Source: Adhaeribacter pallidiroseus
GTDB taxonomy: Bacteria; Bacteroidota; Bacteroidia; Cytophagales; Hymenobacteraceae
Reading direction: 5' to 3'
DNA length: 64,000 nucleotides
NCBI RefSeq assembly: GCF_003340495.1
Contig: NZ_QASA01000001.1
Coordinates: 3,100,001 to 3,164,000 of the forward strand
Shown: positions 18,376 to 28,164 of the stretch, piece after piece
Position numbering within the stretch: the first letter of the stretch is position 1
Layout: the number at the start of each line of letters is the position of its first letter
Program-made: the position numbers and the translations under genes
Notes under the pieces: model-generated
The model's input: the letters and a program-made list of their open reading frames with translations, nothing else
Database searches by the model: none
What the model was told of the DNA's origin: nothing

Positions 18376-19890
18376 ATGTATTTACTAGGATATGATATTG
18401 GCTCTTCTTCGGTAAAAGCAACTTTAATAGATGCCGCTACCGGGGTAGTTTTAGTTTCGGCTTTTGCGCCGGCCCAGGAAATGGGGATGATTGTAAAACA
18501 AGAAGGCTGGGCCGAACAAGATCCGGAGCGCTGGTGGTATTATTTGCGCGAAGTGACCCATCGCGTAATCCAGGATAGTCGCATTCAGGCACCGGATATT
18601 AAGGCCGTTGGCATTGCTTACCAAATGCACGGCTTGGTAGTAGTAGATAAAAAGCAACAAGTACTCCGGCCGTCCATTATTTGGTGCGACAGCCGGGCGG
18701 TACGTTACGGAGATAAAGCTTTTCAGGAAATGGGTGCAGAAACCTGTTTATCCTGTTATTTAAATTCGCCGGGTAATTTTACAGCTTCCAAGCTTAAATG
18801 GGTAAAAGAAAACGAACCTGATATTTTCCAGCAAATCGATAAATTTATGCTGCCCGGCGACTATATCGCGATGAAGTTATCGGGCAAAGTGCAAACCACC
18901 GCCTCGGGTTTATCGGAAGGAATTTTGTGGGATTTTCAAAAAAATGCACCCGCTTACGATTTATTAGACTATTACGGCATTCCGGCCGAGCTGATTCCGG
19001 AGATTGTGCCCAGCTTTGGTATCCAGTCGGAAGTTTCCGCCGAAGCTGCTGCTGAACTAGGTTTAGCGACCGGTACCCCCATTGCTTACCGCGCCGGCGA
19101 CCAGCCCAACAACGCTTTTTCTTTAAATGTACTGCACCCCGGTGAAATTGCCGCTACGGCGGGTACTTCCGGCGTAATTTATGGCGTAAACAACCAATTT
19201 ACCTACGACCCGGAATCGCGGGTGAATACTTTTTTGCACGTAAACCATACCCCCGAACAAACTTCAACGGGTACTTTACTTTGCGTAAACGGCACCGGCA
19301 TTCTAAATTCCTGGCTGCGCAAAACCTTATTTACCTCCGAAAAAGCCAATGCCAGTTATACCTACGAAGAAATAAACGACTTAGCCCAAGCTGTACCGGC
19401 CGGGGCAGAAGGTTTACTGATTTTGCCTTTTGGGAACGGTGCCGAACGTTTTTTAAAAAATAAACAAGTAGGAGCCCACATTGCCGGCTTATCTTTTAAC
19501 CAGCATACGCCGGCGCATTTAGCCCGCGCCGCCCAGGAAGGAATTATTTTCGCATTGCGTTATGGGTTCGATATCATGAAAAACATGCAAATTAATGCCC
19601 GCACCGTTAAAGCCGGCGATGCTAATATGTTTTTGAGTCCTTTGTTCGCGCAAACTTTTGCCACTGTTACCAACACCACTGTAGAACTATACAATACCGA
19701 TGGGTCGCAGGGAGCCGCCCGGGGAGCCGGCGTGGGAGCCGGTATTTACCCGGATTATACGCAAGCCTTTACGGGATTGCGCCGTACCCGGGCCGTAGAA
19801 CCCGAAACTGCTTTACAAGACCAGTACGAAACCATCTACCAAAGCTGGCTCGCAGAATTACAGGTACAGTTAAACCGGAAAGAAATTTAA
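18376..19890 (+). CDS. xylB: Xylulokinase
   Basis: 504 residues of the FGGY carbohydrate kinase family, which phosphorylates D-xylulose to xylulose 5-phosphate with ATP. The ATPase phosphate-1 motif is GYDIGSSSVKATLID at the N-terminus, WCDSRA (about 97-102) is in the substrate region and GTSGVIYGV lies in the C-terminal domain. It lies next to xylose isomerase and a sugar symporter, with a divergent xylose-type regulator, which makes xylulose the likely substrate. It is separated from xylA by about 380 bases, so xylA may have its own promoter. Confidence 0.93.
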   Translation: MYLLGYDIGSSSVKATLIDAATGVVLVSAFAPAQEMGMIVKQEGWAEQDPERWWYYLREVTHRVIQDSRIQAPDIKAVGIAYQMHGLVVVDKKQQVLRPSIIWCDSRAVRYGDKAFQEMGAETCLSCYLNSPGNFTASKLKWVKENEPDIFQQIDKFMLPGDYIAMKLSGKVQTTASGLSEGILWDFQKNAPAYDLLDYYGIPAELIPEIVPSFGIQSEVSAEAAAELGLATGTPIAYRAGDQPNNAFSLNVLHPGEIAATAGTSGVIYGVNNQFTYDPESRVNTFLHVNHTPEQTSTGTLLCVNGTGILNSWLRKTLFTSEKANASYTYEEINDLAQAVPAGAEGLLILPFGNGAERFLKNKQVGAHIAGLSFNQHTPAHLARAAQEGIIFALRYGFDIMKNMQINARTVKAGDANMFLSPLFAQTFATVTNTTVELYNTDGSQGAARGAGVGAGIYPDYTQAFTGLRRTRAVEPETALQDQYETIYQSWLAELQVQLNRKEI

Positions 19891-20269
19891 AATTTTCGTT
19901 CGTTAAGTAACAGTTTAGCGTAGAAGAATACGGCTAGTGCTTAGGAGAATTATAAATAGATGAAAAATAGAAGACGACTACTTTTTGCACGGCTTCATCC
20001 CGAAAACTTGTTCTAATTTTTGCTTTGATTGAACCTTAGGCCTTATAATTTGAAGATAGTAATCTGTTTCCTGATACGCTAACCAAGAGCAAAAAATTTA
20101 AAAATACAGTATTCCGGAGTGTTTAGTTTCAACTATCATTTCAAATTATTTACCTCGTACCAAAGTTTTTTAAATCGAACAACGAGCAACCAATTACGAA
20201 CCAGGAACAACTATTTTCTTCAAGCAAATTCAATATAAATAAATATAAAACTTAACCCCAGCAAAAAAC
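19891..20269. other. xylB-xylA intergenic region
   Basis: About 380 bases with no coding frame. It holds a short heptad-repeat array (listed separately) about 50 bases before xylA and no clear terminator, so read-through from xylB and an additional xylA promoter are both possible. Confidence 0.5.
20176..20217. repeat. Heptad repeat array, six units
   Basis: Six consecutive 7-base units of the pattern NGAACAA: CGAACAA, CGAGCAA, CCAATTA, CGAACCA, GGAACAA, CTATTTT (the last degenerate). The spacing is exactly 7. Related arrays occur at 52398-52471 and 58590-58641 in this window. Confidence 0.55.
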
Positions 20270-21604
20270 ATGGCAGTTAAAGTAGTTACAGGAGCGAAAG
20301 AATACTTCCCGAATATTTCGCAGATTGCTTACGAAGGTAAAGAATCGACCAACCCTTTTGCGTTTAAATACTACGACGAAAACAAAGTAGTGGCGGGTAA
20401 ACCCATGAAAGACCATTTTAAGTTTTCGGTAGCTTATTGGCATTCTTTTACCGGTACCGGCGGCGATCCGTTTGGGCCGGGTACCCGCGAATTTCCGTGG
20501 TCTACCAGTTCGGATGCGATTACCTGCGCCAAAGAAAAAATGGATGCGGCGTTTGAATTTACTTCCAAGTTAGGTCTTGGCTATTACTGCTTCCACGATT
20601 TTGATGTGGTAGCCGAAGGTAAATCGATAATCGAATCGGAACGCAACCTGCAAACCATGGTGGATTATGCCAAACAAAAGCAACAGGAATCTGGCGTGGG
20701 CTTACTGTGGGGAACGGCTAACTTGTTTTCGCACCCGCGTTACATGAACGGAGCGGCTACTAACCCTGATTTTAACGTTTTACCGTATGCGGCGGCACAG
20801 GTAAAAGCGGCTATAGATGCCACAATTGCTTTAGGCGGACAAAATTACGTATTCTGGGGTGGTCGCGAAGGTTATATGTCGTTGCTCAACACCAACACCA
20901 AGCGCGAAATTGAACACATGGGTCGCTTTTTAGCCATGGCCCGCGATTACGGCCGCAAAGCTGGTTTTACCGGTACGTTCCTCATCGAGCCAAAGCCCAT
21001 GGAACCAACCAAGCACCAGTATGATTTTGATGCCGCTACCGTAATCGGATTTTTAAATAAATTTAATTTACAGGAGGATTTTAAGCTAAACCTGGAAACC
21101 AACCACGCTACTTTGGCGCAGCACACTTTTGCCCACGAGTTGCAAATTGCCGCCGATGCTGGTTTATTAGGCAGCATTGATGCCAACCGCGGCGATTACC
21201 AAAACGGCTGGGATACCGACCAGTTCCCGGTTGATTTATACGAGCTAACCGAAGCCATGCTGGTAATTTTGGAAGCAGGTGGTTTAGGATCCGGTGGCGT
21301 AAACTTCGATGCCAAGCTGCGTCGTAATTCTACCGACCTGGAAGATTTATTCTTAGCGCATATTGGCGGAATCGATGCCTTTGCCCGGGGTTTATTAATT
21401 GCCGATAATATCCTACAGAAATCAGATTATAAGAAACTGCGCCAGAACCGCTATGCCTCTTTCGACAGCGGCGAAGGGCAGCGTTTTGAACAAGGCGCCT
21501 TGTCGTTGGAAGATTTGCGGGAACTAGCCCTGAAAAACGGGGAACCGCAGCAAATAAGCGGCAAACAAGAGCTGTTCGAAAACTTAATTAACCAATATAT
21601 TTAA
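20270..21604 (+). CDS. xylA: Xylose isomerase
   Basis: 444 residues, the usual length of the class II enzyme that interconverts D-xylose and D-xylulose. Family signatures include YYCFHDFDV (catalytic His), the metal-ligand glutamate in [26 protein letters not shown], the [17 protein letters not shown] loop and FDAKLRR. Cytoplasmic, metal-dependent TIM barrel. Second enzyme gene of the xylose cluster, followed by a terminator and the symporter gene. Confidence 0.97.
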   Translation: MAVKVVTGAKEYFPNISQIAYEGKESTNPFAFKYYDENKVVAGKPMKDHFKFSVAYWHSFTGTGGDPFGPGTREFPWSTSSDAITCAKEKMDAAFEFTSKLGLGYYCFHDFDVVAEGKSIIESERNLQTMVDYAKQKQQESGVGLLWGTANLFSHPRYMNGAATNPDFNVLPYAAAQVKAAIDATIALGGQNYVFWGGREGYMSLLNTNTKREIEHMGRFLAMARDYGRKAGFTGTFLIEPKPMEPTKHQYDFDAATVIGFLNKFNLQEDFKLNLETNHATLAQHTFAHELQIAADAGLLGSIDANRGDYQNGWDTDQFPVDLYELTEAMLVILEAGGLGSGGVNFDAKLRRNSTDLEDLFLAHIGGIDAFARGLLIADNILQKSDYKKLRQNRYASFDSGEGQRFEQGALSLEDLRELALKNGEPQQISGKQELFENLINQYI

Positions 21605-21646
21605 CGCCAATACTACCTTAAACGGTAATTGATTACTTCATAACGG

Positions 21647-21687
21647 AAAGCTCCGCTTGGTAAAATCCAGCCGGAGCTTTTTTTTTT
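21647..21687 (+). terminator. Intrinsic terminator after xylA
   Basis: AAAGCTCCG (21647-21655) pairs with CGGAGCTTT (21672-21680) and is followed by a run of eight or more T, 43 bases after the xylA stop. A second small hairpin (TTCCCG at 21703-21708, CGGGAA at 21716-21721) follows in the gap before the symporter gene. Confidence 0.85.
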
Positions 21688-21854
21688 AAATATTTAAGCA
21701 AGTTCCCGGTCTTCACGGGAAGGTCCAGTCTATTCTTGCTAAATTTTTAAAAAACTTCCTGTCAGCGGCAAAATTATCTATTGCAAAATAGGCTTAGTTT
21801 TAATTAAAACATATCTTTAACCCACAACGAAATTTACTCCTGAACCAATCATCT

Positions 21855-23486
21855 ATGAAATCAATTGACTACATCGTTTTCCTGGTGTACTTTATAATTG
21901 TATCTGGCTACGGCTACTGGATTTACCGAAAAAACAAAACTGTCACGGCCGATTCCAAAGATTACTTCTTGGCCGAAGGCTCTTTAACCTGGTGGGCCAT
22001 AGGCTCTTCCCTGATTGCCTCTAACATTTCGGCGGAACAATTTATTGGCATGTCGGGTTCGGGTTTTGCCATGGGTTTGGCTATTTCTACTTACGAATGG
22101 ATGGCGGCGGCCACCTTAATGGTAGTAGCTGTTTTCTTTATACCCATTTATCTTAAAAATAAGATTTACACCATGCCGCAGTTTTTATCGCAGCGTTACA
22201 ACGATGCGGTAAGTACCATTATGGCTATATTCTGGTTGCTGGTTTACGTATTTGTGAACTTGTCTTCGATCCTTTATCTGGGTGCCTTGGCGGTGCAAAC
22301 GGTATCGGGCCTCGACTTTTTCTACTGCATGTACGGTCTGGCTATTTTCGCCATTTTCATTACCCTGGGCGGCATGAAAGTAATTGGGTATACCGATGTT
22401 ATTCAGGTGTTTGTACTGGTGCTGGGCGGTTTAGCGACTACTTACTTAGCCTTGGATTTAGTGGCCACTACTTTGGGCGATGGTGGTGCCTGGGAAGGCT
22501 TAGGCTATTTGCGCAAAGAAGCCGCCGACCACTTTAGTATGATTTTAGACAAAGGTGAGATCCTGATTCCGAACGGAGAAGGCGGTACCCGCGATGCATA
22601 CATGGATTTACCGGGCCTTTCGGTATTAATTGGCGGTATGTGGATTATTAACTTAAACTACTGGGGTTGTAATCAATATATTACCCAACGGGCTTTAGGG
22701 GCCGATTTAAAAACTGCCCGCAGTGGTTTGTTGTTTGCTGCTTTTTTAAAATTAATGATGCCGATTATCGTGGTATTGCCGGGTATTGCGGCTTACGTGC
22801 TTTTCAAAAACGGCCAGTTCCAGACCGAAATGGCTAATGAGGCCGGTAATGTAATTCCGGATCATGCTTACCCCGTTTTGTTAAATTTACTACCAGCGGG
22901 TTTAAAAGGTTTATCGTTTGCGGCGCTTACGGCGGCTATTGTGGCTTCGCTGGCCGGTAAAGCCAACAGCATTTCTACCATTTTTACCCTGGATATTTAT
23001 CGTAAATTCTTTAACCGTAATGCTTCCGAGCAACGTTTGGTTACCTTTGGCAAACTAGTAGTGGTAGTAGCTTTTATCATTGCTTTGTTTGTAGCTCCTG
23101 TTTTACGTAATCTCGACCAGGCATTTCAATATATTCAGGAATATACCGGCTTTATTTCGCCGGGAGTATTTGCCATTTTTGCGCTGGGATTTTTCTGGAA
23201 ACGTACTACCGCTCCGGCGGCTTTAGTAGCCGCCGTTTTAACCATTCCGTTGTCTACTTATTTAAAATTTCAATTCCCCGAAATTCCTTTTATCGACCGG
23301 ATGGGCATTGTGTTTGTGATTTTAGTGGCCTTAATGGTTATTATTACTTTATTTGATCCAAAAAGCAAGAACAATCCCAAAGGCTTGGAAATTGATGCTT
23401 CCATGTTTAAAACCTCTACTTCGTTTGCCGTAGGAGCGGTGATCATTTGCGGTGTAATTGCGGCTTTGTACACCATATTCTGGTAA
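21855..23486 (+). CDS. Sodium/solute symporter, probable xylose uptake
   Basis: 543 residues with about 13-14 hydrophobic segments, a sodium:solute symporter (SSS) family protein. Recognisable parts are DYFLAEGSLTWWAIGSSLIA and SNISAEQFIGMSGSGFA near the N-terminus and SFAALTAAIVASLAGKANSI in the sodium-site region. SSS sugar symporters of Bacteroidota often lie beside the catabolic genes for their sugar; here xylose isomerase and xylulokinase are directly upstream, so xylose is the likely substrate. It lies about 250 bases beyond xylA past a terminator, so it probably has its own promoter. Confidence 0.9.
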   Translation: MKSIDYIVFLVYFIIVSGYGYWIYRKNKTVTADSKDYFLAEGSLTWWAIGSSLIASNISAEQFIGMSGSGFAMGLAISTYEWMAAATLMVVAVFFIPIYLKNKIYTMPQFLSQRYNDAVSTIMAIFWLLVYVFVNLSSILYLGALAVQTVSGLDFFYCMYGLAIFAIFITLGGMKVIGYTDVIQVFVLVLGGLATTYLALDLVATTLGDGGAWEGLGYLRKEAADHFSMILDKGEILIPNGEGGTRDAYMDLPGLSVLIGGMWIINLNYWGCNQYITQRALGADLKTARSGLLFAAFLKLMMPIIVVLPGIAAYVLFKNGQFQTEMANEAGNVIPDHAYPVLLNLLPAGLKGLSFAALTAAIVASLAGKANSISTIFTLDIYRKFFNRNASEQRLVTFGKLVVVVAFIIALFVAPVLRNLDQAFQYIQEYTGFISPGVFAIFALGFFWKRTTAPAALVAAVLTIPLSTYLKFQFPEIPFIDRMGIVFVILVALMVIITLFDPKSKNNPKGLEIDASMFKTSTSFAVGAVIICGVIAALYTIFW

Positions 23487-23504
23487 AAATTTAAAAAATT
23501 CTTT

Positions 23505-23550
23505 AACAGCAAAAGAGCGCGGCTACCATTAGCCGCGCTCTTTTGCTGTT
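23505..23550. terminator. Strong bidirectional terminator hairpin
   Basis: A 21-base perfect inverted repeat, arms 23505-23525 and 23530-23550 with a four-base loop, core AGAGCGCGGCTA. It separates the rightward symporter gene from the leftward decayed metalloprotease gene. Its core recurs at 27688-27717. Confidence 0.9.
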
Positions 23551-23570
23551 TGTACTTGGATATTAATAAA

Positions 23571-26079
23571 TTAATGGCTTATAGCTATTTGGTGCTTACT
23601 AACTTTTCCATTCTTATCTGTAATATGTAAGTAGTATAAACCATTTTTTAGAGCTTTCGTGTTTAAAGTAGATTTTTGTTTTTTACCTTTCTGTGATAGA
23701 ACAACTTCATTTAATTGATTATAGATTTTTATATTAACTTCTTCTTTTGCGTTTGTCTCGGATTCTTCTGTGCTTTCAATTGTTAATTGCTCGTCAGCAG
23801 GGTTAGGATAAACGGCAAACGTAGAACCACAAGAAGAATTATAGGCATAGCCTCTGTAAATGGCTGTTCCGCAAGCAGTAGTTACCCGTAGCTGGTATTT
23901 TATATTGGAGCAGGGTGCGATAGGTAACTTATTTAAAGTTAAACCAGTTGTAATAACGCTTCCAGGATTACCATTCGCATCTTCATAATACCAAGTATAG
24001 GCGCTAGGGCTAGTACCTGGAACTTGCTGTGCAGTAGCAGTGTGATATTGATAACCCGATGATTGTGGTGTTCGGTCGTCGGATGTTGTTACTGTTAAAG
24101 ATGGAATTCAAACCGACACCTTTTTAGCTGCTATCTGTTGGGTACCACAAGTTGCTGTTACCACATTTAAATTAACGTATTGATCTCCGTTGCCTATTAC
24201 CTTAATAGAAACAGAATTACCGGTAGTAGCACCTACTATCTGAAGACCACTGGTAACCGACCAGCTATAACTTAAGCCCGCTACGGGCGCGCCAACCAGA
24301 AAAGTTTGCGTACTACCAGAACAGCTAAGAGCAGGAAAATCTCCAGTGATAGATTCGGTAGGATAAGCAGCACCTACTCCAACTGCAAACCAAGCATTTG
24401 TTACGGCTCTTTCTTCTAAACTACCGGTACAATATAGTTCTCTGGTAGATAAGATAGATTGGGTCCGTGTAGTCGAAAAATTACTTGTAGGAGTTAATTT
24501 AGTAGTTAAAGTACGATAGGCAATCGCAGCGGCTCTGTCAATAGTTATTGCCGAAACATTATAGTTTGAACCAATGTCGTTCCTACCCGAACCTCCATAA
24601 GTTAAGAGATAAAACCAATAATTTGATACACCATTATTCGAATGAGTTCCGCCTCTATCATTATTTAAATCAGCAGGGTTAATCTAAAAGGTTCCGCCAT
24701 AAGTATCTGGATGACTATAAGCATTTGGGTTTGATAGAGAGCGAAATATTAATCCTGTATTCTCACCTACTGTCCAGTTAAAATTATAACCTTTAGCATA
24801 ATTTTCAATCGCAGTACCAAATATATCACTGAAGCTTTCGTTTAATACTCCTGCTTCACCACTATTACCTAAAGCTGCTGTAAATTGAGTAAGCCCATGC
24901 GTAATTTCATGCCCTACAATATCTACTGCAGTTAAAGGCCTTACTTGTACGTTGTTTTGGGTTCCACCATCACCATATAACATTTTGTCTGTATCCCAAA
25001 ATGCGTTCACATTATTAGGTATACCATACATGGACACTAAATTTGCATGTACATAACCACGTAAAAGATAACCTTGGTTATTTATACTATTTCGATTAAA
25101 GCGATTTCTGTAATAATCATATGTCTTCTCTTGTCCCCAATAAGCATCAGTAGCAAATTGATCCAAATTTGTATTAACATTGTTCCAATTGTTGTCTATA
25201 TCGGTAAAGTCAGAGGCTGAACCTAAATTACCAACAGTAGTTATTCCTCTAGCATTAAGAACTTGAATGCCTTGGCCTCTGCCAGTTTGCCTCAATCTAA
25301 ACTAATTGAGAGCAGTATTATCGGTAGTGGATACTTTGTGCACCACTATAAACAGTTGTAGCCGTTCCGACAGCATCTATTGTATGAAGCAGGTTCTCGC
25401 TATCTAATATATTTCCATTTATCACATCTACAAATATTAAATTCCTACTACCAGGGTCATGCGCATATATATTAAATTTATATGCCAGTCGTAAATTAGC
25501 TGGAATAAGTTCTGATCTACCTCCAAAATAAACCAGTTCTCCTTTTGGATAATAAGTAGCATTGTCATCATTCTTTATTTCTTGAAGAACTTTTTCTTCT
25601 TCGGGTATTTCCCATTTGTATTTTTTAGCATTTACAAAATTTAATGCCTTTTGTAAAGCGTTGGCCGCCGATAATGCGGCGGTTTTTGGAATAGCTGGTA
25701 TATCTTTGATCCATAGACCATTTTGGCTTAGAACTTTCCCATTCTTTGTATGTTGTATATAAATCGCACCTTCAACCGGTATCCCATTAATAGTTTGCTG
25801 CCATTTATAATGCTTATAACCTATTTCATCTTTCTCTTGAGATTTAAGTAAATTAGGTTTAACAATAATGGAATGGACACTATCTGAATAGAATTGAATT
25901 TGGCCTCTAATAAAAGCAGGAGCCTGATCCGGTACATTCATAAAATCCACATGATTCGCAAATAAACTTTTTTTCTCTTTTTCGATATTAATTCTTCCAT
26001 TCTGGGCCCATAATAAACCAGGGGTCAGAAAAAATAATAAAAGAAAAGTTCGGTAAAAATTTTTAGTAAAGTTTTTCAT
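23571..26079 (-). pseudogene. Decayed M4 (thermolysin-like) metalloprotease, T9SS type
   Basis: A secreted M4 protease gene of about 836 codons, broken in four places. Starting at 26079: signal peptide, FTP/PepSY propeptide (QTINGIPVEGAIYIQH), then a frameshift near 25329-25333 and a TAG at 25302-25304. The catalytic domain resumes with FRLRQTGRGQGIQ, HEITHGLTQ and NESFSD. TAG at 24684-24686 replaces the Trp of GGTFWINP; the active-site His region THSNNGVSNYWFYLL follows. TGA at 24108-24110 replaces another probable Trp. A PKD/Ig-like region and a T9SS sorting domain (FAVYPNPADEQLTIE) end at a TAA at 23571-23573. All pieces after the shift share one frame, so the decay is recent. Only fragments of about 253 and 203 residues stay open. 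Confidence 0.9.
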
Positions 26080-26108
26080 AAGTATACATCTGTTTAAGGT
26101 TAAATATG

Positions 26109-27110
26109 TTATTTTCTTTTTAATAGTAATCCATCTCTCCCCACCGCAAAAATTTTATTATCAGGCGTGCTGTACAGTTTCAATATATCTTGTTGCTCAT
26201 TATAATAATCTTTTTTTAGTGTTTTTCCCCCATCTTCGGTTCGAAAGATAGTTTTACCCGATCTTAAAAAGCCGGTATCTTTATTAATAAAAAGGGGAAT
26301 GGCATACGAATCAACAAAGTCTTTATCATTATTAATGATCTCCCAGGTACTGCCACCATCAGTAGTTCTTAAAAGTTCATTCTCAATGGTGGATAAATAG
26401 CCATAGTTTGTATCAATAAATTGCATGCCCGTTATTTTTTTTAAATTTTGGGTTTTGGTGCTCCAGTCTCCTTTATCTAAATTTATCCACGTTTCGCCTC
26501 CGTCTTTGGTTCTGGCTAGAAATCCGTAAGTAGCTATTATCTTACTAGCATTGTATTCTACTAAACCCCCACCGCTGATAAAACCATTCTGTGCATCCAG
26601 AAATTGAATAGCATCGTAGGCAAGGCTTTTCTGTTTCACTAGGCGCCAACTGTTGCCGGTATCAGTTGTTTTATACACACCATTACCGGTACAGGCATAG
26701 CCTACAGTAGCACTAGTAAACTCAAACTGCCGGATGCTTGTACTATCAAGGGCAGAAAGCTTCGTCCAGGTACGGCCTCCATCCATAGAACGGTAGGGTA
26801 TATAGCGTCCTGCCAGAATAATTTTGCTAGTTATTGGATAAAAACTTGTAAACATATCTGAAGCAGAAGATGGAAAAGGTAATGCTTCCCAAGAATTGCC
26901 ACCATCAGTTGTTTTCAATAGAATATTAGGGTCATTTCCAAAAGTGTATCCCGTATCGACTGACACGAATTTTATATCAGTCAATGTTCCTTGGTAATTA
27001 ATATTAACTGTTTGCCAATTGTTATTATTCACTAGAGGATCAACATTCTGCTGATTACAAGAGAAAAGAAAGCATATAATAAATAAATAAAACATCTTTG
27101 AATTGTTCAT
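26109..27110 (-). CDS. Ycf48/BNR-type beta-propeller lipoprotein
   Basis: 333 residues. A lipoprotein signal (YLFIICFLFSCNQQ) precedes a repeat protein with Asp-box motifs: LLKTTDGGNSWEALPF, RSMDGGRTWTKLSA, YKTTDTGNSWRLVK, ARTKDGGETWINLD, LRTTDGGSTWEIIN and FRTEDGGKTLKKD, about six to seven blades. It resembles Ycf48-like/sialidase-fold proteins, which in non-photosynthetic Bacteroidota are common envelope proteins of unknown role. The stop is 30 bases before the start of the decayed protease gene, so they were probably co-transcribed. Confidence 0.82.
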   Translation of the reverse strand: MNNSKMFYLFIICFLFSCNQQNVDPLVNNNNWQTVNINYQGTLTDIKFVSVDTGYTFGNDPNILLKTTDGGNSWEALPFPSSASDMFTSFYPITSKIILAGRYIPYRSMDGGRTWTKLSALDSTSIRQFEFTSATVGYACTGNGVYKTTDTGNSWRLVKQKSLAYDAIQFLDAQNGFISGGGLVEYNASKIIATYGFLARTKDGGETWINLDKGDWSTKTQNLKKITGMQFIDTNYGYLSTIENELLRTTDGGSTWEIINNDKDFVDSYAIPLFINKDTGFLRSGKTIFRTEDGGKTLKKDYYNEQQDILKLYSTPDNKIFAVGRDGLLLKRK

Positions 27111-27415
27111 ATAAGTATTATTTTAAAGGTAACCTACCCAATAGCAAGAGCCATAAAATGCACTATTGGTTGCTTACCTTATGCAATACTAATCGAAATA
27201 AAAGGAGCTATTTTAATTAGAAGTATTATTGAAAAGAGAATAAAATTTATTAAATAATTCTCCTTACACAAACGAAACTATTAGTATAAAAGTAACATAG
27301 TTTTTTTACATAAAAGAGATGAAATGTTGCGAATCTAAGTAACCAATAGACATTATTTATCAGAAAGCAGAAAGAAATTGTTTGATAAGTAACACTACTA
27401 AAATATTTTAGGCCT

Positions 27416-27633
27416 TTATTTCTTATTACCAACTAAATACTTATTTTGGTTAAAGTTGTAATTAAACCCTAACACCAGTTGGCTCGCGTTGGCTGGGTGG
27501 CCGGTATCTTTTTCATGAGTAGATGATTAAAAAGCCAGATTTATTCCAGTGCTTTCATAACAAGTATTCAAACCTAAACGAAGCAAAGCATTGTTCATCC
27601 GGTTTTGCTTTTAGTTTATTCGTAAAAGCACTG
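27416..27633 (-). pseudogene. Remnant of a second copy of the outer-membrane protein
   Basis: Read on the minus strand this stretch gives QCFYE, a stop, then after a shift MNNALLRLGLNTCYES, GINLAF, a TAA, then EKDTGHPANASQLVLGFNYN ending NQNKYLVGNKK. This aligns with the C-terminus of the intact protein encoded at 29247-30239 (MNNALLGPGLDIYYKN, GVNLAF, EEDTGHPASAGRLVLGFSYN). At least two stops and a shortened linker show it is dead. It marks an older duplication of the copper-operon outer-membrane gene; the rest of that copy is gone. Confidence 0.85.
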
Positions 27634-27687
27634 CATTAAATAATTTAAACTGTAGTTCTTATTGACGTTATAGCTACACAGCAGCAC

Positions 27688-27717
27688 AAGAGCGCGGTTA
27701 CTACTAGCCGCGCTCTT
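27688..27717. terminator. Terminator-like hairpin, copy of the one at 23505
   Basis: AAGAGCGCGG (27688-27697) pairs with CCGCGCTCTT (27708-27717), with further pairing into the loop. The T-run lies on the plus-strand side, although no rightward gene precedes it. It lies 31 bases past the leftward cytochrome c gene. The core and T-run are nearly the same as the terminator at 23505-23550. Confidence 0.7.
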
Positions 27718-27747
27718 TTACTTTTATCTGATACACAATCTTATCTA

Positions 27748-28164
27748 CTAGTGGTTATGTGCGGCACAAGCGTCGAGCAGAGCAGAAACCTCCGGTATCG
27801 TAAATCTTTCGTTATTATTACCAAAGTTGGTTTGCACAAAATTTAGAAGATTCGTAATTTGATCCGGAGTTAAATCTTCGGCCCCCGGCATTTTTTGCTG
27901 GTAGTGCAGTCCATTTACCGTTATGTTTCCCTCCTGGCCGTGCTTCATGATACAAGCTAAATCCTGACGGTGTTTTACTAGATAATCGGCGTTGGCCAGC
28001 GGCGGAATTAGCCGCTTTAAACCACGGCCATCCTCCATGTGGCAACTGGCGCAATGCTGCACGTACAATTGTTCTCCGCTATCGTTTACCGCCGGCGAAC
28101 AACGGAGCCAGGAAAATACAACCAGTGGTATTAAAAGCAAGAGCGAATTTTTATTTTTGAGCAT
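27748..28164 (-). CDS. Cytochrome c lipoprotein
   Basis: 138 residues from the start at 28164 (MLKNKNSLLLLIPLVV), chosen because it gives a clean lipoprotein signal ending WLRCS; an upstream in-frame ATG would add 12 residues. One c-type haem site CASCH lies near mature residue 30, with a probable axial Met in QKMPGAE. Class I cytochrome c, anchored in the periplasm. It overlaps the end of the SCO gene by 14 bases and is the last gene of the operon, so it is a likely electron carrier or donor for copper-enzyme assembly or a terminal oxidase. Confidence 0.88.
   Translation of the reverse strand: MLKNKNSLLLLIPLVVFSWLRCSPAVNDSGEQLYVQHCASCHMEDGRGLKRLIPPLANADYLVKHRQDLACIMKHGQEGNITVNGLHYQQKMPGAEDLTPDQITNLLNFVQTNFGNNNERFTIPEVSALLDACAAHNH

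Noticed and set aside
23571-26079. Programmed recoding of TAG/TGA in the M4 protease gene
   Set aside because: Three stops of two kinds plus a frameshift, with no stem-loop signal, fit decay better than recoding.
27250-27432. A 60-codon leftward frame
   Set aside because: Composition is AT-driven, no family, and it overlaps the end of the outer-membrane gene remnant.
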